NCBI GenBank assembly: GCA_015146655.1 | Contig: VKHL01000019.1 | Location: forward strand, 186,001-250,000 | DNA length: 64,000 nucleotides | Direction of reading: 5' to 3' | From: Ochromonas danica | Lineage: Eukaryota > Sar > Chrysophyceae > Chromulinales > Chromulinaceae | Notes under the pieces: generated by a model | What the model saw: the letters and a program-made list of their open reading frames with translations, nothing else | Databases searched by the model: none | What the model was told of the DNA's origin: nothing | Made by a program: the position numbers and the translations under genes | Shown: piece after piece, positions 33,936-45,573 of the stretch | How the letters are laid out: each line of letters starts with the position of its first letter | Position numbering within the stretch: the first letter of the stretch is position 1

Positions 33936-34345
33936 GAGCCATCAACGTGACGATGGAAAGTTGGCGATGTGGTGATTCCCATTATAGCGATGCGTGGGAT
34001 GACCCTCACTAAGCCTAGACTACAAGTACAGTATACTACGTAGATCTAGTATACACGTACTGAATCATTGTGTCATGTCTGCCTTACGAAACCACAACAT
34101 TTTGTGGTGAATACAGAAATCACATTCGCGTTTGGTTGCAAAGCTGGGAGTGCTAGTGTTGAGTTGATTTGGTTTAGTCATGCAATTAGACACGTTTTAG
34201 CCACAACATAGACTAATGTACAAAAACCTTGCTTAGTAAGTATTACCTTCACCGCTCTTATCCTCCCATCAAAATATACACAATAGAGCCAGCATTCAGC
34301 AGGGAAGGACAGAGCGAGGAATTGCTATCCATCATCATTAAACTC
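33936..34345. other. Spacer, no gene seen
   Basis: The 410 bases lie between the start of the low-complexity gene and the stop of the HugZ-like gene, so they should include the promoter of the first. Around 34014-34065 there are overlapping near-palindromic TAGACTAC, GTATACTACGTAGATC and CTAGTATACACGTA blocks that belong to the TAGTCTA-like motif family found in other spacers. Confidence 0.5.
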
Positions 34346-35445
34346 TCAACGAGGCTGCTGAGAAGGGGCCTCGCGGTCTCTAGCCATGAAGCGGTCATAT
34401 CGGAGAATGTCCTCGGCATACTTCGTCACTGGAGGCAATTCACGACTGTAATGTTCTCCCTGCTCTCGCTCCCAAACTTCCTGGAAGAGTTTCATGAGTT
34501 CACTTTTGGCATCTTCTCCTGAACGGACAGAGTTGCGGAAGCCGACGCGATACTCGTCCGTGAAGTCGCCCTGTTTAACACGCAGATCTACTCCTAGCTG
34601 GTCAATAGCTTGAATGCGCACGACCTCGACGTTGGTCAAACCAAGGAAGTGCTTGCACATGAGCAGCAGCTCGCCCTCCTTCTCGGTGTTGACACGGGAG
34701 AGAACTGTGGGCACTTCTTGGGCAAGGACGTCAGGTCGCGCCTTCTCATAGTCCGCAACATCAACCCACGTTGCCTGAACGCCAAAACCACCAGAGAAAT
34801 AGATCTTTTCAGGCTTGATGCGATAGAAGGAAAAGCGAGGAGAGTCAGCGATCTGCTCGGCATAAGGATGAACAATGATGAAGGCCATCTTCGTCGCTAA
34901 AAGATCCTCTTCAGGGACAGGATGCACCGTGCCCATGATGGTAACTCGACTAAGGGCGGCAGTGGTCTGGCTCTGGCGCGAACGGGGCAGTTGACAGAAC
35001 AGGGAGACTGCAGGGTTGTGTTTGACGTTCTGGGTGTGCAGCGATTGGCCACCAAGCAGGAGAATGGGCCAGCCCTGCTCATCGATAATGTAGTCCACAT
35101 AGGAACCAAACGGCACACCCTGCACACCCTCCATAACCGAGCTCGTGCATAGCGTGCCAGAGGTGCAGATGTAAGTCACCGTTCGCGCTTTGTCGGTGAT
35201 GCTGGGGCGGATGAGGAAGGAGGGGTCAACAGAATTCTCCACGGAAGTCCCCAAGGGCGAGGCGACTCCATTGCTAAGGGCATTTCTTGCTGCAATAATG
35301 GGTGATATTTGCCAATGTTAGTTGAGCAATGTCCCATAAGGAAGAGAGAGCACTTACCAACGACATTCGCTTGCCTGTGTAATGGCGAAGAGAATAGAAA
35401 AGAAGAGGCAAGAGGAAATAAGCAAAGCAAAGAGGCCCACTTCAT
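34346..35445 (-). CDS. Plastid-type HugZ/PNPOx-like protein with DUF2470-like tail
   Basis: Two exons (35445-35358, 35289-34346) give 343 residues. The leader MKWASLLCLFPLASSFLFSS is a signal peptide ending in the Ala-Ser-Ser-Phe type of site that marks plastid import in algae with red secondary plastids. The middle is a split-barrel flavin-binding fold of the pyridoxamine-phosphate-oxidase/HugZ superfamily (GVPFGSYVDYIIDEQGWPIL; LHTQNVKHNPAVSLFCQL; PVPEEDLLATKMAFIIVHPY). The C-terminal part (ELLLMCKHFLGLTNVEVVRI ... QGDFTDEYRVGFRNSVRSGE) resembles the DUF2470 domain attached to plant chloroplast members. Related plant proteins bind glutamyl-tRNA reductase or oxidise haem; which applies here cannot be told. 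Gene symbol left empty for that reason. Confidence 0.85.
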
Positions 35446-35666
35446 GGTGATTTGAGTGGTTAGTACTTTAGTACTGCAGATAAGGCGAGCAAAGGAGCAG
35501 AAGGCCAAGAAGAAGCTGAAGACAACAAGAAGCAGCCAAGCCCGCCCCCCCCCTTCAACCTTTGGCCTTAACTTCCCCAAACTCCTCTTTTCCAAAAGTT
35601 GGTTTTCGTTCCGACTGCCCTTCTGATTTGGAAAAGCACAAAACAAATCACTAGGAGCCTAACGTT

Positions 35667-36782
35667 ATGGAGCTGCCAAGTCCAACAAGAGAAGTTGAGA
35701 AAATCCCTCCTTTTCCTCCTGGAGATGACAAGGAGGTGGGAAGTCAAGTGGGATTTTGTGCTCCCTGTGTGGCCGATGATTCCTCCTCTCTCCCTCCCGT
35801 ATCCCGAGTCATTCTCCCCGCAGATGTGGCAGACTTCACCGAGGAGGACGATAGTGTCTATATTATTGGCACCAGAGAGGGAAAGGTGACGAAAATCGCT
35901 GGCCTGGAGAAGATGACGAAACTCAAGGTTTGTTAATCCCTCCCCACACACCCTCTGGCTGACTTCACTGACCGGACTCTCGCACAGACTTTGGTTCTCC
36001 GCTCCTGCCTTGTAAGTGTAATGGAAGGCATGGAGACCCTCTCGAGTCTTGAGAAACTCGAGCTCTATGACAATCAGATCGAGTACCTGACTGGCTTGCA
36101 GAACCTCCGCCTGTTGCGCGTCTTGGACATCTCATTCAATGCGATTCGACAACTCGTCAACCTGGGTCAATATGTGCCTCTTCTCGAAGAGCTCTACGTC
36201 GCACAGAACAAGCTGCGCCGCATCGAAGGCCTGGAGGGACTGCCGCGGTTGCGCATTCTCGACCTCGGCGCCAACCGCATTCGCTGCATAGAGGGCCTAC
36301 AGAACTGCATCAATCTGCGTTCTCTTTGGTTAGGAAAGAACAAGATCGAGCAAATAGAAGGCTTGGAGAATCTTACCCTGCTGGAACAGCTGGATATCCA
36401 GAACAATCGCCTCACGTCTCTTGGAGAGGGTTTGCGCTCTTTGGTCAACCTGCGCGAACTATACCTTGCCTGCAACAAGATTCCAAATGTCACCGGGCTG
36501 CCTCTCTCCCCTTTCTTGAACACGGTAGATCTCTCGACGAATAATGTGCAGAGCGTGGAGGGAATTGAGTCGCTGCCCAGCTTGGAGGAAGTCTGGCTCA
36601 CTGCCTCCGCACTCTCGTCGTTCGATTCGTTGCAACCATTTTCCAAGCTTCCCAAGCTCCGTTGTCTCTATCTAGAGCACAGCCCCATTGCGAAGGATTT
36701 CGAATACCGCATGACACTCACTCGCATGCTGCCATCGCTCGAGCAGCTTGATGCGACTCTTGTCAACCGGAGTCTTCTCTGA
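35667..36782 (+). CDS. SDS22: Leucine-rich repeat PP1 regulator, Sds22 type
   Basis: Two exons (35667-35927, 35988-36782) give 351 residues, like the 360 of human PPP1R7. From residue about 75 there is an unbroken run of 22-residue Sds22-type leucine-rich repeats (LEKLELYDNQIEYLTGLQNL, LRILDLGANRIRCIEGLQNC, LRSLWLGKNKIEQIEGLENL). The chain ends in an LRR-cap-like segment (YLEHSPIAKDFEYRMTLTRM). Sds22 binds protein phosphatase 1 and controls its maturation and mitotic activity. It is transcribed away from the HugZ-like gene; the ATGs are about 220 bases apart. Confidence 0.92.
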
Positions 36783-37142
36783 TTTGCATTGAAGATAAAA
36801 TAAGAGTGCTGCAATTGCAGTTCATATATGATGTACTTCTGAGTTAAGCTTATGATGGCAGATGAGATTAACTATAAATGTCACTATTGATTCATCATCA
36901 TCTCATACTGAAGTCTTTGTATGGCAAGGAAGTGAGGCAACCAACAGACAGCGGGAGGTACACAGTAGACTATCATTTATCATCATTATTAGTGGCAACC
37001 AACAGACAGCAGGAGGGAGAAGTGCAGATCATTATTATTAGGTTGCGTAGGGCTGCCCTTGTCACTTGTCCTCCTCCAGTTGTTAATTGTCATCGAGTTA
37101 GTCTACAGTATTAGAATCACTTTCACCACTCGGTCTGTAACT
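36783..37142. other. Spacer with a short direct repeat
   Basis: The 360 bases hold two copies of GGCAACCAACAGACAGC followed by GGAGG, about 60 bases apart (near 36933 and 36992), with ATCATTATTATTAG-like stretches between and after. No gene is seen. It should contain the promoter of the DIS3 gene. Confidence 0.6.
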
Positions 37143-40100
37143 ATGATAGCTAGCTGTGACAGTAGTTGCACAGCATTTTTTAAGAAAACACGGAAAGGCA
37201 AAGTGGTTCGATTTGTTCGCGAGAAATATCAGCGCACAGATATTGGGCTGGGCTCTCTGCGTGGTTCGGTGCTTGACGCAGCCGCGCTGCAGGACCTCGT
37301 GGAGGAGTGTCCCAATCAGACACTTGTGGTCATCGACACCAACATAGCACTGCACGAGATCGATCTCCTGGAACAAGAGTCTCCTCTGACTGCCCTGCTG
37401 GTCGTGACGCAGACTGTCCTCCAAGAACTGCGTCATCGAAACTTCGCCGCTTTCAAACGCGTGCGCGCGTTAATGGATGATGGATCACGTTCGATTATCT
37501 TCTACCCTAATGAAGTTTCCTCTGAGACACTGCACCTCAGGTGAGCCAATAGTGTAGCCGCTGCCCTCCACCTGACATTTTCTAATTTACTGTGGAGTAG
37601 AGCTGCGAATGAGTCTGTCAATGATGCGAATGATCAGGCTATTGTCAATGCTGCGCTTGTCTTCCAAAAGTCTCTCAAGAGTCCCGCCAAAGTCGTCTTC
37701 GTCACCAACGATGCGCTCAACAAGAAGCGCGCAGAGGCCCTGGGGCTGTCCAGCTATGACATGAGACAGTATCTGACAGCCGCTGGTGCGAACGAATTGG
37801 TTGAGCTAGCTTCTTCCTCCTCTGCTGCGGCCTTGCGCTCCGCAAGTGAAGTAGAGGAGAGCTATCGCGCCTCCTACCCTGACCACCTCTCTGCCAGCGA
37901 GATCCAGGAGGGCTTGCGTGCAGGCCGTTTTGTAAGAGGGGTCTTGCATGTTCAAAAGGACGCATGGACAGGTAGGTATCGCGATCCTTTTCTGTTCTGC
38001 TCCATCTGATCGTCCGATTGTCTTTGCGAGCAGATGCCTACGTTGTGGTTCATGAGGGCACAGAGCGAAGAAGTATTCAGTTAGTTGGCGCAGAGAATAT
38101 TAACAGAGGTCTAGAAGGAGATCTCGTAGCTGTAGCTCTTTTACGTTCTTCATCTTCATCATCTTCGTCCATCACGCCGATTCTTCCACCATCCGCCCAG
38201 GATGAGGTGACTATGGCTCTGACCGAGGCCGAGCCTTCTTATCAAGATCTCGAAGCTCTTCCGCCTGACGAATCAGCACAAGTAGCACATGGTAGAGTAG
38301 TTGGTATCATTCGCCGCTCACTGAGACAGTACGCTGGATCTGTTGATGCCAACAGCGCCATTGCTCTCTCCTCGGGAGAGCACCTCGTGCGATTCCTCGC
38401 TGTCGATCGCCGTCTGCCACCTGTGCTTGTTAGTACGCGGCGATTGGATGAGATCGTGGGACAGCGCCTGCTGGTTGGTCTGGATGGATGGCCTTCCACT
38501 TCTGCTCTTCCTTGTGGCCATTGCCTGCGCGTTCTTGGTGCCCAAGGAGATCGCGCGGTGGAGACTGAAGTGTTACTCTTTGAGTTGGGAGTGTCACAAG
38601 AAGCTTTCTCTCCCGCCGTTCTCGCTTGTCTGCCACCTGCAGACTGGACAATCACCCCGGAGGAGATTGCGTTGCGCAGCGACTTGCGCCATCTGCCCAT
38701 TGCGTCTGTGGACCCTCCTGGGTGCAAAGATATCGATGATGCACTGCATTGCATTCCGTTGCCCAATGGTAATTTCCAGGTGGGTGTCCACATTGCCGAT
38801 GTGGGCCACTTTGTGCTGCCCGACACGCCTCTGGACCGTGAGGCCTCGCAGCGCTGCACCTCCACCTACCTTGTCGAAAAGCGTCTGGATATGTTGCCTG
38901 AGGCGCTAACGACTCGATTGTGCTCTTTGCGCGCGGCGGAAGACCATTTGACCTTCTCTGTTCTGTGGGAGATAGACGGAGAAGGCAATATTGTAGATGC
39001 ATCCTTCTGCAAGTCAGTCATCCACTCCCGCGCTGCCATGTCTTATGCTGAGGCACAGGAAGTATTAGATCGACCGCCAGGTCCTAATGAGCCTGACACT
39101 CATTTATCTCTGCGTCTACTTGCTCGTTTTGCGCGTATACTCCGTGCACGACGCATCGCCGCGGGAGCGCTCACTCTCGCCTCGCCTGAGGTGCGCTTCC
39201 AGCTCGATGAGGCGCGTAATCCATTGGATGTAGCTCTCTATACCTTGCGCGAAGCCAATGCCATGGTGGAGGAGTGGATGTTATTGGCTAACATCACGGT
39301 GGCGAAGAAGACATTGCAGCACTTCCCCACTCTCGCCTTGCTGCGTCGTCACCAGCCGCCATCGAGAGAGCAATTCGCCCCTCTTGTCCAAGCAGCAGCT
39401 CTGAAGGGTGTATCGCTGGATATCTCCTCCTCTTTGGCGCTTTCTCGATCTTTGGATGCCGCCCAGAGGTCTGAGGATCCTTTTTTCAACAAATTGCTTC
39501 GCATTCTGTCAACACGTTGTATGATGCCCGCGGCCTATTTCTGTTCCGGAGAGCTGCCCAAGGCCTCCTGGCATCATTATGGCTTAGCTGCGCCGGTGTA
39601 CACGCACTTCACCTCTCCCATTCGTCGGTATGCTGATATTGTTGTCCATCGTCTACTCGCCGCGGCGATTGGCGTCAGTCCGTTGCCTTCTTCCTGCGCC
39701 GATCGCCGTCGTCTGGCAGAGCAGAGCACTCAAATGAACCGGCGTCATCGCGCTGCCCAGCAGGCACAGCGAGCTTCCGTGCAGCTCTATACCGTTATTT
39801 TCTTCCGTGATCGTGCTAGTTCGGGTAAGCAACAAGCGGCGCAGGAGGAGGAGGCATATGTGCTTCAAGTCAGCCCCCAGCGATTGGATGTCCTTGTGCC
39901 GCACTTTGGCTTTGAGGGTCCTCTATGGGTTAGTGAAATCTCTGAACAGCTACAGGCTCAGTCGTTCTTCGACGAGGATCGCGGCGCGGTGGTGTGGCAA
40001 ATGTCCAAAGCAGCGCCTGGGAACAAGCGGGAGAGCGAGATTCGAGTGTCCGTGTTAGATCGACTGGTTGTGGCCATCAGCACGGTGCTCACTCCCAGCA

Positions 40101-40150
40101 ACGATCGCGTGCTCAAACTCTCTCTCGTTCCTAATAGTGTGCAGCATTAG
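37143..40150 (+). CDS. DIS3: Exosome exonuclease DIS3/RRP44
   Basis: Three exons (37143-37540, 37601-37971, 38034-40150) give 961 residues, as in human DIS3 (958). The N-terminal PIN endonuclease domain keeps its acidic active-site residues: Asp65 (VVIDTN), Glu95 (TVLQEL), the Asp pair in NDANDQAI, and VTND. Cold-shock-like barrels follow (VVGIIRRSLRQYAGSVD). The RNB domain has its metal-binding Asp cluster in SVDPPGCKDIDDALHCIPL and the FTSPIRRYADIVVHRLL block. A C-terminal S1-like barrel completes it. The protein should be the processive 3'-5' and endonucleolytic subunit of the RNA exosome. The intact PIN site argues for DIS3 rather than DIS3L or DIS3L2. ATG chosen just before the conserved FFKKTRKGKVVRFVREKY. 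Confidence 0.96.
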
Positions 40151-40559
40151 TTGTTGTAAGTTAAATAGCAAGTTTACTTAATTGTTAACCATGCTAGCAG
40201 AAAGGCAGACAGGTAGAAAGGTAGTCAGTCTACTACGGCGGGGGCCCTAAACGAGGCTACATCAAGGCCACTGAAAGTTTGACCATATATTTGAATGGAT
40301 ATAGAATTTGAAGGCACGAAAAGACACGAAATTAATAACCCCAGACTAGACTAGACTAGACTAGACTAGACTAGACTAGACTAGACTAGACTAGACTAGA
40401 CTTGACTAGACTAGACTAGCTAACTCATTCCCAGCAGTTTTTCATCGTAAAATACAAACGCGTTTATCGTTTAGTGGTCACTGTTTGTTGTTGCTTTGGT
40501 TTCATCAGGCCGAGCAGTGCTGATGAGATGGACCACTGCCATCTGCTACAAGAACTTGT
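40151..40559. other. Spacer carrying a pentanucleotide microsatellite
   Basis: Apart from the CTAGA array listed separately, this 409-base stretch shows no coding or RNA feature. It should hold the 3' end of DIS3 and the promoter of the vWA gene. Confidence 0.6.
40343..40419. repeat. CTAGA pentanucleotide microsatellite
   Basis: About fifteen tandem copies of CTAGA, broken once by CTTGA. Because the unit resembles TAGTCTA read on the other strand (TAGACTA), it may have grown from the spacer motif that recurs in this genome. Confidence 0.95.
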
Positions 40560-42132
40560 ATGGCCATGAGAAAATCCAAGCATAACCGGCAAAAGATCTC
40601 TCCATTTAACGCAGAGGAGGAGGAGTTAGAGGAGGAGGAGATGGCAGACGCTGCAATCCCTCTGACAACAGCCACTCTCGTCCCCACCACGCCAACAGCC
40701 AAAGAAGCCTCGCTGACGAAGGCTCCCAGCAAGGCCTTCCTGTCCCGCAATCCCAGCCGCAGCCGCTCTGTCGCCTTGGATACTCGCGTGCGCGAGAAGT
40801 CTTCGACTTTCCTCTTCGAGCCCGCGCCTGAAGACACTTTGCCTCCGCCTGTCAATCCCTGGTCTGACGCCTTGCGGGAGAAGATCATGCTCAAGCTAGG
40901 CGCCAAGCCACGAGCAGAGAACGGACAGGCCTTCCTCCGGCGCTATCAGTGGCCGGAAGGTCTTCAGATGGAGTTGCTGCACAGCTGCCGGAGGATTCCG
41001 TTGCGCTTCTACGTGGTGGACGACTCGGGCTCGATGATCTCCGACGACGGCCGACGCGTCATCAGCCAAGGCGCACAGCATAAGTAAGCACTTCCTCGCC
41101 TCTTCTCTTCTCTTCCCTTCGCAGTGTTGCTGACGTGAGGTCACACAGAATGATCAAATGCACGCGATGGGCCGAGCTGTCAGAGTCGGTGCTCTTCCTC
41201 GCAGAACTGGCCGAGGCACTGCAGGTGCCCACAGAATTCCGACTCGTCAACGGTGCTGATCCAATCCTAGTGGGTCTTGACGAGCCCGAGCAGGAGATAG
41301 AGGAGGGCGGCCAAAGCAGCCTCGCTTTTCTGCGCGAAGTGATGCGCGAGAGTCCCGCGGGGCCCACGCCACTCTGCGCGCACATCCGAGCCATCGTAGC
41401 GAACATTGAAAGCATCGCTCCCTCTCTGAGAGAACGCGGACAAAAGGCTGTGGTGGTAATTGCCACTGACGGGGAGAGCACCGATGGCGATGTGGCCTTG
41501 GCATTGAAACCACTGACTCATGTTAGCTGCGCTGTCTCTTTGTCTTGTCTTTTATTGTGCTCATATCTATATTGTATTGCTCTAGCTGCCTGTGTTAGTG
41601 GTGGTGCGGCTGTGCACGGAGGAAAACTCTGTGCTTGACTACTGGAACAACATCGACCAGCAGCTGGAGTTGGACATCGATGTGCTAGACGATCAACTAG
41701 GTGATGCGCGCCAAGTGGCTGCAGTCAATGGCTGGCTGACCTATGCTGAGCCTCTGCATCGCATCCGCGAGTTTGGCGTGGTGATGAAAGAAATGGACAT
41801 CATTGACGAGAAGACCATCACGATGGAGCAAATGCGAGCTTTCTGTGCATTCTTGTAAGTTGCTCCTCTTGTTCTCTTTTCACTTCTAATGGGATGCATT
41901 GCATTGCGTTGTTGCTGAAAGGTTGTGCAAGGGCGATATTGAGGCGCTGCCACATCCTGCGCTCAATTGGAATCTATTCGCTGCGGCGTTGAAGGAAGCG
42001 CTGCGGCAGCACGAGAAGGTCTTCTGCCCCGTCTCGCAGACCGTCAAGCCTTGGATAGATGTGCCTGCGCTCTACCGCACCTATGCCAAGGAAATCAAAA
42101 GCAACCAGCCTGGCAGTTGTTCTCTTAGCTGA
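40560..42132 (+). CDS. von Willebrand factor A-domain protein
   Basis: Four exons (40560-41083, 41149-41521, 41586-41854, 41922-42132) give 458 residues. After a disordered, acidic then basic N-terminus of about 140 residues, a vWA domain begins with [20 protein letters not shown], whose Asp-x-Ser-x-Ser is a metal-ion-dependent adhesion site. It continues through [20 protein letters not shown] and [15 protein letters not shown], which provide the Thr and Asp of the same site, and [13 protein letters not shown]. The C-terminal helical segment ([20 protein letters not shown]) has no family I know. No signal peptide, so it is probably intracellular. Two nearby ATGs, MAM, could each start it. Confidence 0.85.
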
Positions 42133-42484
42133 TCACCAATCGTGCTCTTTGTTACTTCTCGCCTTCTCGTTTCTTGTTCTCAGTTTGTCTGTCTGTTGGA
42201 TTTGTTTCTTTGTTGTCTCTTCCGTATTTCGTGATTGGCTTTGTATTTTGATGTTTCGGTGATTACCTAATGATAGTGATGATACTTGGAGGTGATGATT
42301 GTCCATTGCGTCTTATTGTCTTATTGTAAATTGCAGTGTTTAGTTGTCTATGGAGTGTGAGAGACTTGGCAAAGAGTGAAAATGGGTTTTGTGTTTCGCG
42401 ATTAGCTAATCATCCTGCCAACCACAAGTGAAATAAAACATGTTGTGGACAGTAAACAAATGTCTTGTCTTGTCTTTCTTGTCT
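42133..42484. other. Spacer between convergent genes, no gene seen
   Basis: The stretch is T-rich and includes several TCTTGTC copies near 42463-42485. No gene, RNA or longer repeat is visible. Confidence 0.6.
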
Positions 42485-43614
42485 TCAGAGAACCTCAAGC
42501 TGGGCCTCGGGACAGCCTGAGACAGCTTTGTACCTCTCGAAGAGCTCCTGGATCTGCTTGAGGAACTCTGCATGCAGTAAATCGTTGGCCTTGGAATTCC
42601 TCTCATCATCGTTCTCTACACGAGGGACGGGGATGGGCTTGCCAATAATCATCGAGACTCGCGGCGTGAAAGGCAAAGGGAGGCCGAAGTGGCCGAAGAA
42701 GATCGTCATTCCTGCTCGCAAGCGCCTCGATAGTTTGGAGAACAAGCCATCATCTGTGGCGAGGTTATGAAAGAAATCCGTCCCTCCAAACACATAACAA
42801 GGCACCAGTTCCGCGCCGGTCTCGATGGAAAGCTTGACGAGCCCGCGCCTCTTCAGGAAGACGATGGCATGCCTTTTGGGCGTGGAAGTGAACACCTCGG
42901 CTACGCCACCGGGTAAGATGAACAAGTGACACGGTTTTCGCCCTGCAGCATTCACCGAAGGAGCCTTCCCGTGGACTAATCCGTCGTACAAGGCTTTGTA
43001 CGAGGCCGAGCCCGCCCCCAGCCAGGCAAGCACATTGCGCAGGAAGGGAACGTGCTGCACGACGTCAGCAGCTGCCCCGAAGCCATACAGGGAGATGCCC
43101 TTCTCTGTATCTTGGAAGTACTGGTCGCAATAGGCGGACCACAAAACTGCTTGGAATGGCACGATGCCATGCGGATGCATCGCTAGGATGAGCTGATGGC
43201 TCTGTGAGTAAGTCAACGTCTCGCTCAGCTCTTCAGGCGACAAGTTACAAGAGAAGCCCAAGATCTCGTACCAAAGCTGCCCCACTTTGCGCATCGCGAT
43301 CCTATTCCACGGCAGCAGCACGTCAACACTTTGTTGTGTCATGCAAGACAGGTCGGTGGCACTCACCATTCTCGCAAAGGAATGAGAAAGGAGAGGCCCA
43401 ATAGAGTCCCTTGAAGTGCTGTGAAGAGAGGAAAGTGTCTCCACATGTAGGGGATCACCAGCAGAACAATCATGAGCGGCGAGAAGAACGTCCAGGCGAA
43501 GAGCACCATCGTGAGGTAGCCCAGGCCCTTGCGCAGAGGCTTCGGCATCCAGAGCCAGTCCACAGGGACGGCAGGATAAAGATGGGGGACTGGTGGAGAA
43601 GCAGCAGAGGCCAT
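42485..43614 (-). CDS. DGAT2: Diacylglycerol O-acyltransferase, DGAT2 type
   Basis: Two exons (43614-43367, 43328-42485) give 363 residues. Two hydrophobic segments near the N-terminus (YLTMVLFAWTFFSPLMIVLL; PLFTALQGTLLGLSFLIP) form the membrane hairpin of the family. The catalytic HPHG motif is at 134-137 (LAMHPHGIVPFQ), followed by GAGSASYKALYD, the PGG block FILPGGVAEVF, and KRRGLVKLSIETGAELVPCY. DGAT2 makes triacylglycerol from diacylglycerol and acyl-CoA at the ER and lipid droplet; algae often carry several copies. The intron, 43329-43366, is only 38 bases, shorter than most here, but the frame needs it to link the hairpin to the catalytic part. Confidence 0.93.
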
Positions 43615-43773
43615 CGTTGTGTCTCTTCTCAGTCTTCTTTCCGTCTTGTTGTCGTCCAAACGAGGTGGAAGATCAGCTGGGAAGTGTTGCACAGAACTGC
43701 AATAACTCGACTTTTATCTCACACTTTGACGTTAAACTGTGTTGTCATAGAGATTTACAACTTGTGCGCTGGT

Positions 43774-45573
43774 CTAAGCGCGGTAGTTCATTACAAAATG
43801 TTCTCGGAGACCATTATCACCTTTGGCAGCGCCGATCTCTTCGTATTCCTTCAACTCCTGATCAGTCAGCAAGCAGGAATCCAGCGTGGCCTCCAAGGCC
43901 TTACGAGTTGCTTCTCCTTCGCCTCCGAACTGCCCGATGAACACTATTTCTTGCCGCTTATCGCCAAATGGCCCTTCAAAGTCCGTGCTGATCTCATCCT
44001 CTAAGCCAGCAGGCCACTGGCTCTTGGGGATGTCAGCCCACCATCTGCCCAGAACGTTCAGCTCCAAGTACTGCCCCGCATGGGAGATGAAATACGCCGC
44101 CAGCTTGGACGAGCCCATCCACACGAACCCTTTACTGCGCAAGAGAGCCTTTCTAGCCACTAACAAGGCCTCGTTATCGTTGATTTGAGGGAGAGACTGG
44201 TTGGCAGTATCGCCCACTTGCTGCAGATCCTGCATGGAGACCTTCCCCAGGCCCTGCAGGAACAAAGTGAAGCGCACGGGATGGAAAGGGCGTCTTCGGC
44301 GATAGACAAACGAAGTGATGCCAAACCTCTTCTGTGCAGTTGTAATGTCACCATGATCGTGATCATGACTGTGCGAAGGATGGTCGCATTGGCTGCCATG
44401 GCAATCGTGATCGTGACTGTGGCTGTGGGAAGGATGATCACACTCGCCCTTATGGTCATGGTCATGACTATGAGAAGGATGATCACACTCGCCCTTATGG
44501 TCATGGTCATGACTGTGAGAAGGATGATCACACTCACTCTTATGGCAATCATGATCATGGCTGTGACTGTGACTGTGGGCGAGATCTTCGTCGAGTTTAG
44601 CCGCCGCCTTGACCAGGTTGCGATGTTCATCCAGCACACCAAGATCTGCTGCACCTTTACCACCGAAACTTCCAACCAACGAGAGAGCATTAGCAACAGC
44701 TCCTCTAACGCAAGTCGAGACCTGCGCTGTGGGGTTGATCGAGGCCACCACATTTCTCACCAACTCGACCTGCTCCTCGCCCTTCAGCAGGTCGATCTTG
44801 TTCACCAAGACTATATCAGCGCACTCCACCTGCTCGAGGAGCAGCTCAGTCACCATTCTCCGACTGTTTCCGTCGTTCTCGACGTCGACTCCGCTGTTCT
44901 CGCCGTAGGCCAGCTGGCTGTTGAAGGCGAAGTTCTGGTCGGTGCCGAAGAGCTCAAAGAACGCCTCGGCATCGATCAACGTGATCAAAGTGTCAAGCTT
45001 GACTTGGTCCAGCAGGGCCACTTTGTAGTCTTCCGCCTGCTGGAAGAGCTCGCGCACTCTCCGCGGCTCTGCGATGCCCGAGCACTCCACGACGATGTGG
45101 TCGTAGCGCTGGCCCTTGAGGTCGCTCAGGGAGACCAACTTGGACACCGAAGCGATCAAGTCCTCTGCTAGACTGCAGCACACACAGCCGTTCTGCAGCT
45201 CCATGGTGTCGATGCCGTCGTCGCCGTTCTGCTGCGAGCGAATCTGCTTGGCGTCCACGTTGACTGCCGCCATGTCGTTCACCACGAGGCCGAAGCGCAG
45301 GCCTTTCTTGTTGTTTAAGAGATGATTCAAAAAGGTCGTCTTCCCAGCACCCAGGAAGCCGGAGAGCACAGTGACGGGCATGGGCTTCTTGCCGCGTGCG
45401 AAGCCTTTGCTTTCTGCTGTTGAGGACATCAACAATGTTTGCATTAGCGATGGCCTGCGAAGCGCGTTCTTGCTCAGCTTCAACCCAAAGGTGGGGGACA
45501 TCATAGCAGAAGAGAAGAGGAGGCAGAAGAGAAGGCAAGCGGTGTAGTGCAACACTGACGCTAACACTGACAT
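43774..45573 (-). CDS. COG0523/CobW zinc-GTPase metallochaperone with His-rich insert
   Basis: A single exon of 599 residues. The leader MSVLASVLHYTACLLFCLLF plus SPTFG and a basic stretch looks like a bipartite plastid-targeting sequence. The GTPase part has Walker A SGFLGAGKTTF (72-80 core), the metal-binding CxCC motif in ELQNGCVCCSL (Cys130, 132, 133), a GxxEP block (CSGIAEPRRV) and NKID (258-261). Residues 333-409 are an insert of HSHDHD and GECDHPS units repeated about five times, a probable zinc store or loading loop. The C-terminal CobW_C domain follows (GKVSMQDLQQVGDTANQSLP). The family delivers Zn or other metals to client enzymes. Start is the only ATG before the leader. Confidence 0.9.
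   Translation of the reverse strand: MSVLASVLHYTACLLFCLLFSSAMMSPTFGLKLSKNALRRPSLMQTLLMSSTAESKGFARGKKPMPVTVLSGFLGAGKTTFLNHLLNNKKGLRFGLVVNDMAAVNVDAKQIRSQQNGDDGIDTMELQNGCVCCSLAEDLIASVSKLVSLSDLKGQRYDHIVVECSGIAEPRRVRELFQQAEDYKVALLDQVKLDTLITLIDAEAFFELFGTDQNFAFNSQLAYGENSGVDVENDGNSRRMVTELLLEQVECADIVLVNKIDLLKGEEQVELVRNVVASINPTAQVSTCVRGAVANALSLVGSFGGKGAADLGVLDEHRNLVKAAAKLDEDLAHSHSHSHDHDCHKSECDHPSHSHDHDHKGECDHPSHSHDHDHKGECDHPSHSHSHDHDCHGSQCDHPSHSHDHDHGDITTAQKRFGITSFVYRRRRPFHPVRFTLFLQGLGKVSMQDLQQVGDTANQSLPQINDNEALLVARKALLRSKGFVWMGSSKLAAYFISHAGQYLELNVLGRWWADIPKSQWPAGLEDEISTDFEGPFGDKRQEIVFIGQFGGEGEATRKALEATLDSCLLTDQELKEYEEIGAAKGDNGLREHFVMNYRA

Noticed and set aside
44185-45171. Plus-strand open frame of 328 codons opposite the zinc-GTPase gene
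   Set aside because: It is the mirror of a well-supported coding exon and has no domain of its own.
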